In this document: in pieces, positions 1-7,048 of the stretch
Position numbering within the stretch: the first letter of the stretch is position 1
How the letters are laid out: every line of letters begins with the position of its first letter
NCBI GenBank assembly: GCA_040900215.1
Contig: JBBDZL010000015.1
Coordinates: 1-19,572 of the forward strand
From: 9FT-COMBO-53-11 sp040900215
Lineage (GTDB): Bacteria; Patescibacteriota; WWE3; 9FT-COMBO-53-11
DNA length: 19,572 bases
Direction of reading: 5' to 3'
Program-made: the position numbers and the translations under genes
Notes under the pieces: model-generated
Told to the model about the DNA's origin: nothing
The model's database searches: none
The model's input: only the letters and a program-made list of their open reading frames with translations

Positions 1-55
1 GAGCGCCGCCCTCATAAAGCGGAGGTAGTCGGTTCGATTCCGACCCTAGCCACCA
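1..55 (+). tRNA. tRNA with CAT anticodon (probably elongator Met), 5' truncated by window edge
   Basis: Only the 3' part is present. Visible are the 3' strand of the D stem (1-4), anticodon stem 6-10/18-22, loop 11-17 with anticodon CAT at 13-15, a 5-nt variable loop, a 5-bp T stem around TTCGATT, 3' acceptor strand CCTAGCC, discriminator A and an encoded CCA (53-55). The last pair of the anticodon stem is a C-A mismatch, leaving four pairs. The stem lacks the three G-C pairs typical of initiator tRNA, so elongator Met is most likely. A lysidine-modified Ile (CAT) tRNA cannot be excluded without the 5' half. Confidence 0.93.
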
Positions 56-89
56 CACCCCAACTTTCCTTTTGATACGGTTTGAGTGC

Positions 90-104
90 TATCATTTCTC
101 TGTT
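90..104 (+). promoter_or_regulatory. Candidate leaderless promoter of trpS (-10 TATCAT at 90-95)
   Basis: TATCAT at 90-95, preceded by TGC (extended -10), ends 9 nt before the trpS ATG. Transcription would begin within a few bases of the start codon. No Shine-Dalgarno-like sequence lies between tRNA and start. No convincing -35 box is seen. Confidence 0.5.
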
Positions 105-1094
105 ATGGCTAAGAAGAGAGTTTTGACCGGCGACCGGCCGACTGGCCCGCTGCATCTGGGTCACTACGTCGGGAGCCTAAAGGCCCGGCTGGAGCTGCAG
201 GATCAGGCGGAGGTTTTCATTCTGATTGCCGACTATCACACCCTGACCCGGGGGATCAGCAAGGAGAAAACCGCCCGGATTAAGGAACATACCCGAGATT
301 TAATGCTCGATTATCTCGCCGTCGGTCTTGATCCAAAAAAAATTACTTTCTACCGCCAATCGGATGTGCCGGCTGTGGCGGAACTGGCGCTCCTCTTTGG
401 AATGCTGGTGACGGTTCCTCGGCTCTCCCGCGTCCCCACGCTGAAAGAAGTAATGCGGGATGAAAAGATTGAAAATCCTTCCTTCGGCTTACTGGGCTAT
501 CCGGTTCTTCAGGCGGCGGATATCGCGCTGGTGAAGGGCGAACTGGTGCCGGTCGGGAAGGACCAGGCCTCTCATCTGGAAGTGACTCGCGAGATCGTTC
601 GCCGCTTCAACAGCGAATTCGCACCGGTCTTTCCGGAACCGGAAGCGCTGATTAAAGGCGAAGTCCTCCCCGGCACCGACGGCAAAGCCAAGATGAGCAA
701 ATCGTTGGGGAACGCGATTATGCTCTCTGATGACTTCGAAACCGTTAAGGATAAAGTAATGAAAATGTATACCGATCCGACCCGCATCCGGCCGACCGAT
801 CCGGGCCACGTCGAGGACAACCCGGTTTTCGCCTATCTTGACGCCTTTGCTCCCGACACCCGAAAGGTGTCGGAACTAAAAGAGCGCTATCAAAAGGGAA
901 CGGTGGGGGATGTGGAAGTTAAGGAATACCTTGCCCAGGTTTTGAATGAATTTTTGGATCCCATCCGCGAGCGCCGTCAAGAAGCCGCCAAAAATGTTAA
1001 CTTAGATGAGATCCTCGAAAGCGGCCGCGACAAGGTCGCGCCCATCGCGGCGGAAACCTTAAAGCAAGCCCGCCAAGCAATCGGAATTGAGTAA
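105..1094 (+). CDS. trpS: Tryptophan--tRNA ligase
   Basis: Charges tRNA-Trp with tryptophan at the expense of ATP in the cytoplasm. The 329 aa length is normal for bacterial TrpS. Class I signatures are the HIGH motif as HLGH (residues 17-20, in PLHLGHYVGSL) and KMSKS at 196-200. The central GLLGYPVLQAADIAL and VPVGKDQASHLEVTREI stretches are typical of TrpS over TyrRS. The start is the ATG at 105. A TTG at 72 would add 11 residues upstream of the conserved MAKKRVLTGDRPTG and would overlap the likely promoter. The gene heads a run of tightly packed plus-strand genes, with ftsH starting 4 nt after its stop. Confidence 0.96.
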   Translation: MAKKRVLTGDRPTGPLHLGHYVGSLKARLELQDQAEVFILIADYHTLTRGISKEKTARIKEHTRDLMLDYLAVGLDPKKITFYRQSDVPAVAELALLFGMLVTVPRLSRVPTLKEVMRDEKIENPSFGLLGYPVLQAADIALVKGELVPVGKDQASHLEVTREIVRRFNSEFAPVFPEPEALIKGEVLPGTDGKAKMSKSLGNAIMLSDDFETVKDKVMKMYTDPTRIRPTDPGHVEDNPVFAYLDAFAPDTRKVSELKERYQKGTVGDVEVKEYLAQVLNEFLDPIRERRQEAAKNVNLDEILESGRDKVAPIAAETLKQARQAIGIE

Positions 1095-1098
1095 TAAA

Positions 1099-2931
1099 AT
1101 GGAACAAAGACGTCTACCCCAAAATCTCAAATCTCCCCTGCCGAAAGTCCCCTCCCGCGGAGGGCTGATTCAAGCTCTCTTTCTCCTGATATTGATCGCG
1201 CTGGTGGCCTGGTCTTTTATGACTCCCCTGACCCAGCCGCAGGAGATTCCGATCTCCGAGGTGATCGAAAAAATCAAGGCCGGCGAGGTCAAGAAAATCG
1301 TGGTGGAGGGGACCGAATTGCAGGTCACTTTCAAATCCGATGAGCAAGTTTTTTCCAAGCGCGAACCCGGCACCGGCTTTTTGGATATCCTCACTCAAGC
1401 GGGGGTTGATCCGGCGCTGGTAGAAGAGGGAATTTTGGTCCGCGAGGGGTTCCCTTGGGGCGAAGTGATCCTCAACCTATTGCCGATTTTCCTGATTGCG
1501 ATTCTCTTCGTCTACTTCCTCCGCCAAGCCCGGGGCGGAACTTCAGACATTCTTTCCTTCGGCCGCTCGCGCGCCAAGCTGTTCGTGCGGGGAAAGAAGC
1601 TGCGGGTGACCTTCAACGACGTCGCGGGGGTGGACGAGGCCAAGCAGGAGCTGGAGGAGGTAGTCGATTTCCTCAAGAATCCCGGCAAATACCAGGCGCT
1701 GGGGGCGCGGATCCCGAAGGGAGTGCTGCTGGTCGGGCCGGCCGGGACGGGGAAGACTCTGATGGCTCGGGCGGTCGCCGGCGAAGCCAACGTCTCCTTC
1801 TACTCCATGTCCGGTTCGGAGTTTATGGAGATGCTGGTCGGAGTGGGGGCGGCCCGGGTCCGGGATCTTTTCGACACCGCTAAGCGCAACGCGCCGGCGA
1901 TTATTTTCATCGATGAGATCGAGTCCATCGGTCGCCAGCGGGGAACGAGTATGACCGGCGGGCACGAAGAGCGGGAGCAGACCCTTAACCAGATCCTGTC
2001 CGAAATGGACGGCTTCACCCCCAACGACAACGTGATCGTGCTGGCGGCGACCAACCGCCCCGAACTGCTGGACCCGGCGCTGACCCGCCCTGGCCGCTTT
2101 GACCGGCGGGTGGTGCTGGATCTGCCGGATATCGAGGGCCGGAAGGAGATCTTTAAGATCCACATGCGCGGCAAGCCGATGGGACCCGACGTGGATCTTG
2201 GGAAGATTGCCAAGCGGACGGTCGGTTTCTCCGGCGCCGACATTGAGAACATGCTTAATGAGGCGGCGATCTTGGCGGCCCGGCTGAACAAGAAAATGGT
2301 CGGGATGCCCGATTTGGAAGAATCAGCTACCAAAGTGAAGCTGGGACCAGAGAAGAAACGCCTGCAGTCGCCCGAGGAGCGCCGGATGACGGCCTACCAC
2401 GAGGGCGGCCACGCGATTGTCGCTTCCCAGCTGCCGCACATGGATCCGGTTCACCGCGTCAGCATTGTTTCTCGAGGACTGGCGCTAGGCTTCACCGAAA
2501 TCCCGCCGGCGTCGGACAAGTATCACCACACCAAGACCGAACTGCTGGAGCGGGTGGCCTCTCTTTTGGGCGGGCGGGCGGCGGAGGAAGTGATCTTCAA
2601 GGAATTCAGCGCCGGGGCCTCCTCCGATCTGGCGCAGGCCACTTCCATCGTCCGCCGGATGGTAATGGAATTCGGAATGTCCAATCTGGGGCCGATTTCC
2701 CTCACTTCGGGGGAAATGGAATGGTTCGGCGTCGCCCGCGAAACCAGCAGCTATATTTCCGAGGAAATGGCAGGGAAAGTGGACCGGGAGATCAACCGGA
2801 TTCTGGGGGAGGCCTACGCCCAAGCGAAGCGGATCTTGGAAAAGAATCTGCCCAAGCTGGACAAGGTGGCGGCCGCTCTTCTAGAGAAGGAAACCCTGGA
2901 GGAGGAAGAGTTTAAAAAGCTTATTAGCTGA
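1099..2931 (+). CDS. ftsH: ATP-dependent zinc metalloprotease FtsH
   Basis: Membrane-anchored AAA+ protease that extracts and degrades membrane and short-lived cytosolic proteins. The 610 aa product has an N-terminal transmembrane helix (about residues 24-40), a periplasmic-type domain, and a second helix (about 123-140, LNLLPIFLIAILFVYFL). The AAA module follows, with Walker A GPAGTGKT from about 213, Walker B IIFIDE at 268-273 and SRH NRPELLDPALTRPGRFDR. The zinc site HEGGH is at 434-438, and a later SSDLAQAT is likely to carry the third ligand. The pore loop reads EMLVGVG, with Leu where family members normally have Phe or Tyr. ATG 1099 is preferred over TTG 1087, which overlaps trpS. The stop overlaps the next start as TGATG. 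Confidence 0.97.
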   Translation: MEQRRLPQNLKSPLPKVPSRGGLIQALFLLILIALVAWSFMTPLTQPQEIPISEVIEKIKAGEVKKIVVEGTELQVTFKSDEQVFSKREPGTGFLDILTQAGVDPALVEEGILVREGFPWGEVILNLLPIFLIAILFVYFLRQARGGTSDILSFGRSRAKLFVRGKKLRVTFNDVAGVDEAKQELEEVVDFLKNPGKYQALGARIPKGVLLVGPAGTGKTLMARAVAGEANVSFYSMSGSEFMEMLVGVGAARVRDLFDTAKRNAPAIIFIDEIESIGRQRGTSMTGGHEEREQTLNQILSEMDGFTPNDNVIVLAATNRPELLDPALTRPGRFDRRVVLDLPDIEGRKEIFKIHMRGKPMGPDVDLGKIAKRTVGFSGADIENMLNEAAILAARLNKKMVGMPDLEESATKVKLGPEKKRLQSPEERRMTAYHEGGHAIVASQLPHMDPVHRVSIVSRGLALGFTEIPPASDKYHHTKTELLERVASLLGGRAAEEVIFKEFSAGASSDLAQATSIVRRMVMEFGMSNLGPISLTSGEMEWFGVARETSSYISEEMAGKVDREINRILGEAYAQAKRILEKNLPKLDKVAAALLEKETLEEEEFKKLIS

Positions 2932-3890
2932 TGAACCGTCTGGTTCTAATTGATACCCTCAACTTCTTTCACCGGGCCTTCCACGCTTACCCCCCGCAGT
3001 TAACTACCCTCCAAGGCGAGCCGGTCAACGCCGTTTACGGGTTTGCCTCCATGCTGATCGGGTTGGCGGAGGAGCTCCAACCGACGCACCTCGCCGTCGC
3101 TTACGAGTCGGAGAAGGAGCCCACCTTCCGGGTCTTGGAATTCCCCGCCTACAAAGCGACCCGGGTTCCCCTGCCTCCTGAAGAGCAAGTCCAATTTGAT
3201 TCCCAGCTTCCCCGGTTGGAGGAGTTCATTCGGGCGGCCGGGATTGCCGAATTGCGGGCGGAGGGGTTCGAGGCCGATGACATAATTGGAACAGTCACAA
3301 AGTCAGTGAGTCAGAAGTCAGGAGTAGAGATCATCATTGCGTCGAACGACAGGGATTTAATGCAGTTAATTCGACCAGGGGTCCGCTTCTACCTGCCGGC
3401 GGTCGGGAGGCAGCCCCGACGCAAGATCGGGGCCCCGACCGGAGCGTCGGGGAAGGCCAAGCTCTATGGAGAGAAAGAGTTCTTTGAGGAGTACGGGTTT
3501 AAGCCCCCCTTCCTGGTCGATTACAAAGCCCTTCGGGGCGATCCTTCCGATAATATTCCGGGGGTGCGGGGAATCGGAGAAAAAACCGCCGCCGAGCTGG
3601 TGAAGAAATACGGCCCGGTCGAGGATATTTACAAGCACATCTTAGATATTAGGCCGGCGGTAGCTCAAAAGCTCGCCGACGATAAAAGCAACGCTGAGCT
3701 TTCGCGCCGGTTGGCAACGATCGTAACGGACGCTCCGATTAAGTTTGAACTGGAAGATTTGAAATTTACCGGTTTCGATCGCCCGGAGTTAAAGGATCTC
3801 TTTCGGAAGTGGGGCTTCCGGTCTCTGCTCAGTAAACTGGAAGGGGGACCGGTAGAGGAGTCGAATCAGAACCAGATGAAACTACTATGA
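2931..3890 (+). CDS. Stand-alone PolA-type 5'-3' exonuclease / flap endonuclease
   Basis: A 319 aa protein corresponding to the exonuclease domain of DNA polymerase I without a polymerase. It likely removes RNA primers and 5' flaps. Visible features are the N-terminal acidic strand LVLIDTLNFFHRAFHA, the helical-arch FPAYKATR, metal-site EADD at 114-117, NDRDLMQL from 139 and the H3TH region GDPSDNIPGVRGIGEKTAAELV from 203. Two stretches are odd. A 7/8-nt repeat tract encodes about residues 121-133. A nested inverted repeat encodes about residues 162-174, a low-complexity RQPRRKIGAPTGASG stretch that looks inserted in the variable loop before the H3TH. The gene is translationally coupled to ftsH (1-nt overlap) and to the next gene (ATGA overlap). 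Confidence 0.93.
   Translation: MNRLVLIDTLNFFHRAFHAYPPQLTTLQGEPVNAVYGFASMLIGLAEELQPTHLAVAYESEKEPTFRVLEFPAYKATRVPLPPEEQVQFDSQLPRLEEFIRAAGIAELRAEGFEADDIIGTVTKSVSQKSGVEIIIASNDRDLMQLIRPGVRFYLPAVGRQPRRKIGAPTGASGKAKLYGEKEFFEEYGFKPPFLVDYKALRGDPSDNIPGVRGIGEKTAAELVKKYGPVEDIYKHILDIRPAVAQKLADDKSNAELSRRLATIVTDAPIKFELEDLKFTGFDRPELKDLFRKWGFRSLLSKLEGGPVEESNQNQMKLL
3293..3329 (+). repeat. Degenerate 7/8-nt tandem repeat inside the exonuclease gene
   Basis: Five units, each starting AGT: AGTCACAA, AGTCAGTG, AGTCAGA, AGTCAGG, AGTAGAG. They code in frame for about TVTKSVSQKSGVE, the helix between EADDIIG and the next beta strand. Compared with the family this mostly replaces the helix rather than lengthening it. 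Confidence 0.75.
3414..3452. repeat. Nested inverted repeat inside the exonuclease gene
   Basis: A perfect 9-bp outer stem, CCCCGACGC (3414-3422) with GCGTCGGGG (3444-3452), encloses a 12-bp perfect palindrome TCGGGGCCCCGA (3427-3438). The reading frame stays open through it. The encoded residues fall in a family-variable loop, consistent with an inserted palindromic element. Confidence 0.8.
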
Positions 3891-4981
3891 GAGTTGCTTT
3901 GGTGCACGATTTCTTAAATCAATACGGCGGCGCGGAGCGGGTGCTGGAAGCGATCCATGAGATCTTCCCCTACGCTCCGGTCTACACGAGCCTGTACGAC
4001 CCGTCCAAGCTCCCTTTAAGGATGAAAAACTGGGAGATCTGTCCTTTCAAGCTTCCCCGCTTGCCGTTCGCCCACTTTCTAAAGTACTACACCGCCTTTT
4101 ACCCCTTTCTTTTCGAGAACCTCGACCTGCGGGAGTATGATCTGGTGATCTCCTCGACCGCCTTCTTTGCCAAAGGCATCAGGGTCAAGCCCGGGGCGGT
4201 GCACATCTCCTACATCCACACCCCGCCAAGATTTCTTTACCATTATTCGGCTGAAACCGGGAAGCGGGAGCTCTTCTTCTATCGTCCGATCCTGGCGGTC
4301 TTGGATAGTTTCTTCCGCATCTGGGATTACGGGGCCGCCCAGCGTCCGGACTTCCTCATCGTTAACTCGAATGAAGTCGCGAAGCGGGTGAAGAAGTTCT
4401 ACGGCCGAGAGGCAACGGTGATCTATCCGCCCGTCGAATTGCCGCAACAAAAGCTAGGAGCTAGGAGTCGGGAGTCAGAAAGGGAATTTTATTATCTAGT
4501 GATTTCAAGGTTATTGTCATATAAAAGAATCGATCTAGCGATTCGAGCCGCCAACGAGCTTAAGATTCCTCTCAAAATCGCCGGGACGGGGAGAGAAGAA
4601 ACCCGCTTGAAAAAGATGGCTGGACCGACGATCGAGTTCTTGGGTTTTCTGAGCGACGAAAAACTGTCGGAACTATATTCCAACTGCCAAGCGTTAGTTT
4701 TCCCCACAGATGAGGACTTTGGGATCGTACCGGTTGAAGCGATGTCCTTTGGCAGACCGGTATTAGCGTTTGCGAAGGGGGGTGCTCTGGAAACTGTCGC
4801 GGCTGGAAAAACCGGCGAATTTTTCCAAGAACCGACGGTCGAGTCCCTCGTGGAGGTTTGGAAAAACTTTGATCCGTCCCAATACAAGCCGGCGGATTGC
4901 ATCGCCCAAGCGCGAAAGTTTTCGAAGGAAAAGTTCAAGAAAGAATTCTCCGAATTCGTATCGGCCCATCGCCGCCATTAG
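3887..4981 (+). CDS. Glycosyltransferase, family 4-like (GT-B fold)
   Basis: A 364 aa predicted retaining glycosyltransferase, transferring a sugar from an activated nucleotide donor, probably for a surface polysaccharide or glycolipid. The N-terminal acceptor domain opens with MRVALVHDFLNQYGGAERVLE, the glycine-rich loop typical of GT4. The C-terminal donor-binding domain begins near YYLVISRLLSYKRIDLAI and contains the EX7E-type motif EDFGIVPVEAM followed by SFGRPVLAF and GG. The interdomain linker (residues about 190-199, KLGARSRESE) is encoded by a 7-nt repeat tract. The start overlaps the exonuclease stop as ATGA, so it is probably last in the trpS-ftsH-exonuclease operon. Substrates cannot be told from sequence. 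Confidence 0.92.
   Translation: MRVALVHDFLNQYGGAERVLEAIHEIFPYAPVYTSLYDPSKLPLRMKNWEICPFKLPRLPFAHFLKYYTAFYPFLFENLDLREYDLVISSTAFFAKGIRVKPGAVHISYIHTPPRFLYHYSAETGKRELFFYRPILAVLDSFFRIWDYGAAQRPDFLIVNSNEVAKRVKKFYGREATVIYPPVELPQQKLGARSRESEREFYYLVISRLLSYKRIDLAIRAANELKIPLKIAGTGREETRLKKMAGPTIEFLGFLSDEKLSELYSNCQALVFPTDEDFGIVPVEAMSFGRPVLAFAKGGALETVAAGKTGEFFQEPTVESLVEVWKNFDPSQYKPADCIAQARKFSKEKFKKEFSEFVSAHRRH
4454..4481 (+). repeat. 7-nt tandem repeat in the glycosyltransferase linker
   Basis: Four units in exact 7-nt register: CTAGGAG, CTAGGAG, TCGGGAG, TCAGAAA. They encode the linker between the two GT-B domains without breaking the frame. Confidence 0.75.
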
Positions 4982-4989
4982 TCCATCGG

Positions 4990-5025
4990 TTCAATTTAAC
5001 CGATTTTGCTCTATACTTAACCCGT
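4990..5025 (+). promoter_or_regulatory. Candidate leaderless promoter of mutM (-10 TATACT at 5012-5017)
   Basis: TATACT lies 8 nt before the mutM ATG. A weak -35-like TTCAAT is at 4990-4995, 16 nt upstream of the -10. The interval has no Shine-Dalgarno, so transcription probably starts at or next to the ATG. This separates mutM-recF from the upstream operon. Confidence 0.55.
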
Positions 5026-5850
5026 ATGCCTGAATTACCTGAAGTAGAAACCATCCGGCGGCAGCTTCATAAGGAAGTTTCCGGCAACTCTATTACCGAT
5101 ATCTGGACGGATGTCCCCAAGATGGTCCGGCCGTCCCTGAAGGAGGTTCTTTCCCGGGTTAAGGGGCAGAAGGTTGCTGCGGTGGAGCGCCGGGGGAAGC
5201 TTTTGATCCTGCGGCTAGCGGGGCAGGAAAATCTTGTTCTGCACCTGCGCCTTTCCGGCCAGCTTTTTATCCACGGGGCTTCCGATCATAAAGACCCCTT
5301 TCTCCACATCTTGATTAAGCTCTCCGACGGCCGGGACCTGCATTTCAACGATGCGCGCAAGTTCGGATACGTCCAGCTGGTGGAAAACGACGCGGATTTA
5401 GCCAAGATTGTCGCCGGGTACGGCCCCGAGCCGCTGGATGACCTGACCGAAGATAAGTTTGTCGAAATTGTCGGTAAATCCCGAAGAAGAATCAAGGACC
5501 TCCTTCTGGATCAAAAGAAGATTTCGGGGGTGGGAAACATCTACGCCAACGAGGCCCTCTGGCTCGCCAAAATCCATCCGGAGGCCAACGCTTCTACCCT
5601 CTCTAAACCCCAAATTAAGGAACTCTACGAAGCGGTTCTCAAAGTCTTGGAAGACGGGTTGCGGCTGGGCGGAGCGACAATCTCGGATGAAAAATACCGC
5701 AACCTCTACGGCGAACGCGGCCACTATGAAGACGCGGTGCGGGTTTACCAAAGAAAAGGCCAGCCCTGTTCGCGCTGCGGCACGAAAATCGAGTATCTTA
5801 AGGTTGGCCAGCGCGGCACTTTTATCTGTCCCAAGGATCAACTTAGATAG
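5026..5850 (+). CDS. mutM: Formamidopyrimidine-DNA glycosylase (Fpg/MutM)
   Basis: Base-excision repair glycosylase/AP lyase for 8-oxoguanine and ring-opened purines. The 274 aa product starts MPELPEVETIRRQL, giving the catalytic Pro2 and Glu3 after Met removal. This fixes the ATG at 5026 and excludes the longer frame from 4897. RRGKLLIL contains the conserved Lys, and VGNIYANEALWLAKIHP the H2TH region. The C-terminal zinc finger has CSRC and then FICPKDQLR at the end. The fourth ligand, usually Cys in CPxC, is Asp here, and the protein stops a few residues later. RecF follows after 8 nt. Confidence 0.95.
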   Translation: MPELPEVETIRRQLHKEVSGNSITDIWTDVPKMVRPSLKEVLSRVKGQKVAAVERRGKLLILRLAGQENLVLHLRLSGQLFIHGASDHKDPFLHILIKLSDGRDLHFNDARKFGYVQLVENDADLAKIVAGYGPEPLDDLTEDKFVEIVGKSRRRIKDLLLDQKKISGVGNIYANEALWLAKIHPEANASTLSKPQIKELYEAVLKVLEDGLRLGGATISDEKYRNLYGERGHYEDAVRVYQRKGQPCSRCGTKIEYLKVGQRGTFICPKDQLR

Positions 5851-5858
5851 ACTAGACT

Positions 5859-6986
5859 ATGTTAATCAAGAAATTATTACTGGATAATTTTCGGAGCTAC
5901 GCGAAGAAAAGTTTCGAATTTTCCCCCGGAACGACGTTGGTGGTGGGCGCCAACACCTCCGGCAAGAGCAATCTTTTGGAAGCGATTTTCCTGCTGGCCT
6001 TCGGCAAGTCTCCCCGGGCGGATTTGGACCGTGAAATGGTTAAAACAGAGGTGGGAGAATCGGAGAATCCGATAATCAGAGATTCGGGGAATCGGATGGC
6101 CTTCGTGAGGGCGACCGTTTCGGGAAGCGATGACCGCGATTTGGAGGTGGTGCTAACCGAAACCGGCAAGCGGTTTCGGGTGAATGGCGTGGGCCGGCGC
6201 TTAAGCGACTTTTCCCAGCACTTCCACGTCGTGCTTTTTTCTCCAGAGGACCTCAATCTGGTTACCGGCACTCCCGATCTGCGCCGGCGGTTTATGGATT
6301 TCGCGCTGGGGAGCGTTGATCAGGCTTACGCCCGCCATCTTTCGGAGTACGACAAGGTCCGCCGCCGGCGGAATCGTATCCTTAGTGAGATGAACAAAAA
6401 CACCCACTTTCCTCCTGTAAACCTCGAAGGTTGGGGATTAGAGTTCTGGGACGCCAAGCTGCTGGAGCACGGCGTTCTCCTTCAGGACAAACGAAATGAG
6501 TTTTTCGATGAAATCAACCAGCAGTTAGCTGTTAGCAGTTTGCAGTTAGCTTATCTGCCTTCCGGTCTGACCGCGGAGCGGCTGCTGGAAATGCGTCCCC
6601 GGGAAATCGCCGCCGAAACTTCCCTGATCGGCCCCCACCGAGACGACTTTACCTTCCTGTCGATAGTCAACAGTCGACAGTTGACAGAAGTAACTGTGAA
6701 CCGTGAACTGTTAACTGTTAACGGCCGCGATCTTGCGGCCTACGGCTCCCGCGGCGAACAGCGGCGGGCGGTACTAGCACTGAAGGAAGCGGAACTGCGG
6801 TTCGTGGAGAAGCGGATCGAGAACCGGCCGGTCCTGCTTTTAGACGATATTTTTTCCGAACTAGACGAGGAGAATCGCCAGCGGGTTTTCGACCTGATTG
6901 GAGATGGACAAACGATTATTACGACCACCGATCTCGACCACGTTCCCGCTTCTCTTCAAAAAGATCTTCCGGTTATAAATCTTTGA
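5859..6986 (+). CDS. recF: DNA replication/repair protein RecF
   Basis: ABC/SMC-like ATPase of the RecFOR pathway, which helps load RecA at gapped DNA. The 375 aa product has Walker A GANTSGKS at residues 30-37, an ABC signature-like YGSRGEQRRAVLALK and Walker B PVLLLDDIFSELDEENR followed by the D-loop/H-loop area IITTTDLDHV. Three tracts of 7- or 8-nt repeats are built in frame into the coiled/variable parts (residues about 66-79, 222-231, 269-288), yet all ATPase motifs are intact. It is not beside dnaN or gyrB, its common bacterial neighbours. It lies 8 nt after mutM and is probably cotranscribed. Confidence 0.95.
   Translation: MLIKKLLLDNFRSYAKKSFEFSPGTTLVVGANTSGKSNLLEAIFLLAFGKSPRADLDREMVKTEVGESENPIIRDSGNRMAFVRATVSGSDDRDLEVVLTETGKRFRVNGVGRRLSDFSQHFHVVLFSPEDLNLVTGTPDLRRRFMDFALGSVDQAYARHLSEYDKVRRRRNRILSEMNKNTHFPPVNLEGWGLEFWDAKLLEHGVLLQDKRNEFFDEINQQLAVSSLQLAYLPSGLTAERLLEMRPREIAAETSLIGPHRDDFTFLSIVNSRQLTEVTVNRELLTVNGRDLAAYGSRGEQRRAVLALKEAELRFVEKRIENRPVLLLDDIFSELDEENRQRVFDLIGDGQTIITTTDLDHVPASLQKDLPVINL
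6056..6095 (+). repeat. 8-nt tandem repeat in recF (five units)
   Basis: Units AGAATCGG, AGAATCCG, ATAATCAG, AGATTCGG, GGAATCGG in exact 8-nt register. They encode about ESENPIIRDSGNRM between Walker A and the next conserved strand. Confidence 0.78.
6522..6549 (+). repeat. 7-nt tandem repeat in recF (four units)
   Basis: Units CAGTTAG, CTGTTAG, CAGTTTG, CAGTTAG. They encode about QLAVSSLQLA in the helical middle of RecF. Confidence 0.75.
6665..6720 (+). repeat. 7-nt tandem repeat in recF (eight units, 56 nt)
   Basis: Units in uninterrupted 7-nt register: AGTCAAC, AGTCGAC, AGTTGAC, AGAAGTA, ACTGTGA, ACCGTGA, ACTGTTA, ACTGTTA. The unit drifts from AGTYRAC to ACTGTTA along the tract. It encodes about VNSRQLTEVTVNRELLTVN shortly before the ABC signature. 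Confidence 0.82.
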
Positions 6987-6988
6987 AA

Positions 6989-7005
6989 ATCAGCCAGAGG
7001 CTGAT
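6989..7005. other. Small hairpin after recF
   Basis: ATCAGCC (6989-6995), AGA loop, GGCTGAT (6999-7005), starting 2 nt after the recF stop. No T-run follows on the plus strand. On the minus strand the hairpin is followed by TTTTC, so it may be a weak second minus-strand terminator or an mRNA 3' end structure for recF. Confidence 0.45.
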
Positions 7006-7018
7006 CGTCCGTTGGACG

Positions 7019-7048
7019 AAAAAAGGCTCGAAACTAGGGTTTCGAGCC
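7019..7048 (-). terminator. Rho-independent terminator of the minus-strand nucleotidase gene
   Basis: A 10-bp stem GGCTCGAAAC (7025-7034) with GTTTCGAGCC (7039-7048), 4-nt loop, followed on the minus strand by six T (A-run 7019-7024). The TAG stop codon of the gene (7034-7036) begins at the top of the stem and lies mostly in the loop. Confidence 0.88.

Noticed and set aside
1543..2333. Long minus-strand frames inside ftsH
   Set aside because: They are antisense to conserved AAA motifs with no own signals. High GC leaves few stops.
4897..5025. N-terminal extension of MutM by 43 residues
   Set aside because: Fpg requires Pro at position 2, given only by the ATG at 5026, and a promoter lies in the extension.
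6522..6720. CRISPR array
   Set aside because: Units are 7-8 nt without spacers or long identical repeats, and they lie inside an intact recF.
2929..6986. Recoded TGA as in some candidate phyla
   Set aside because: TGA ends ftsH, the exonuclease and recF at expected lengths, and no conserved protein here reads through TGA.
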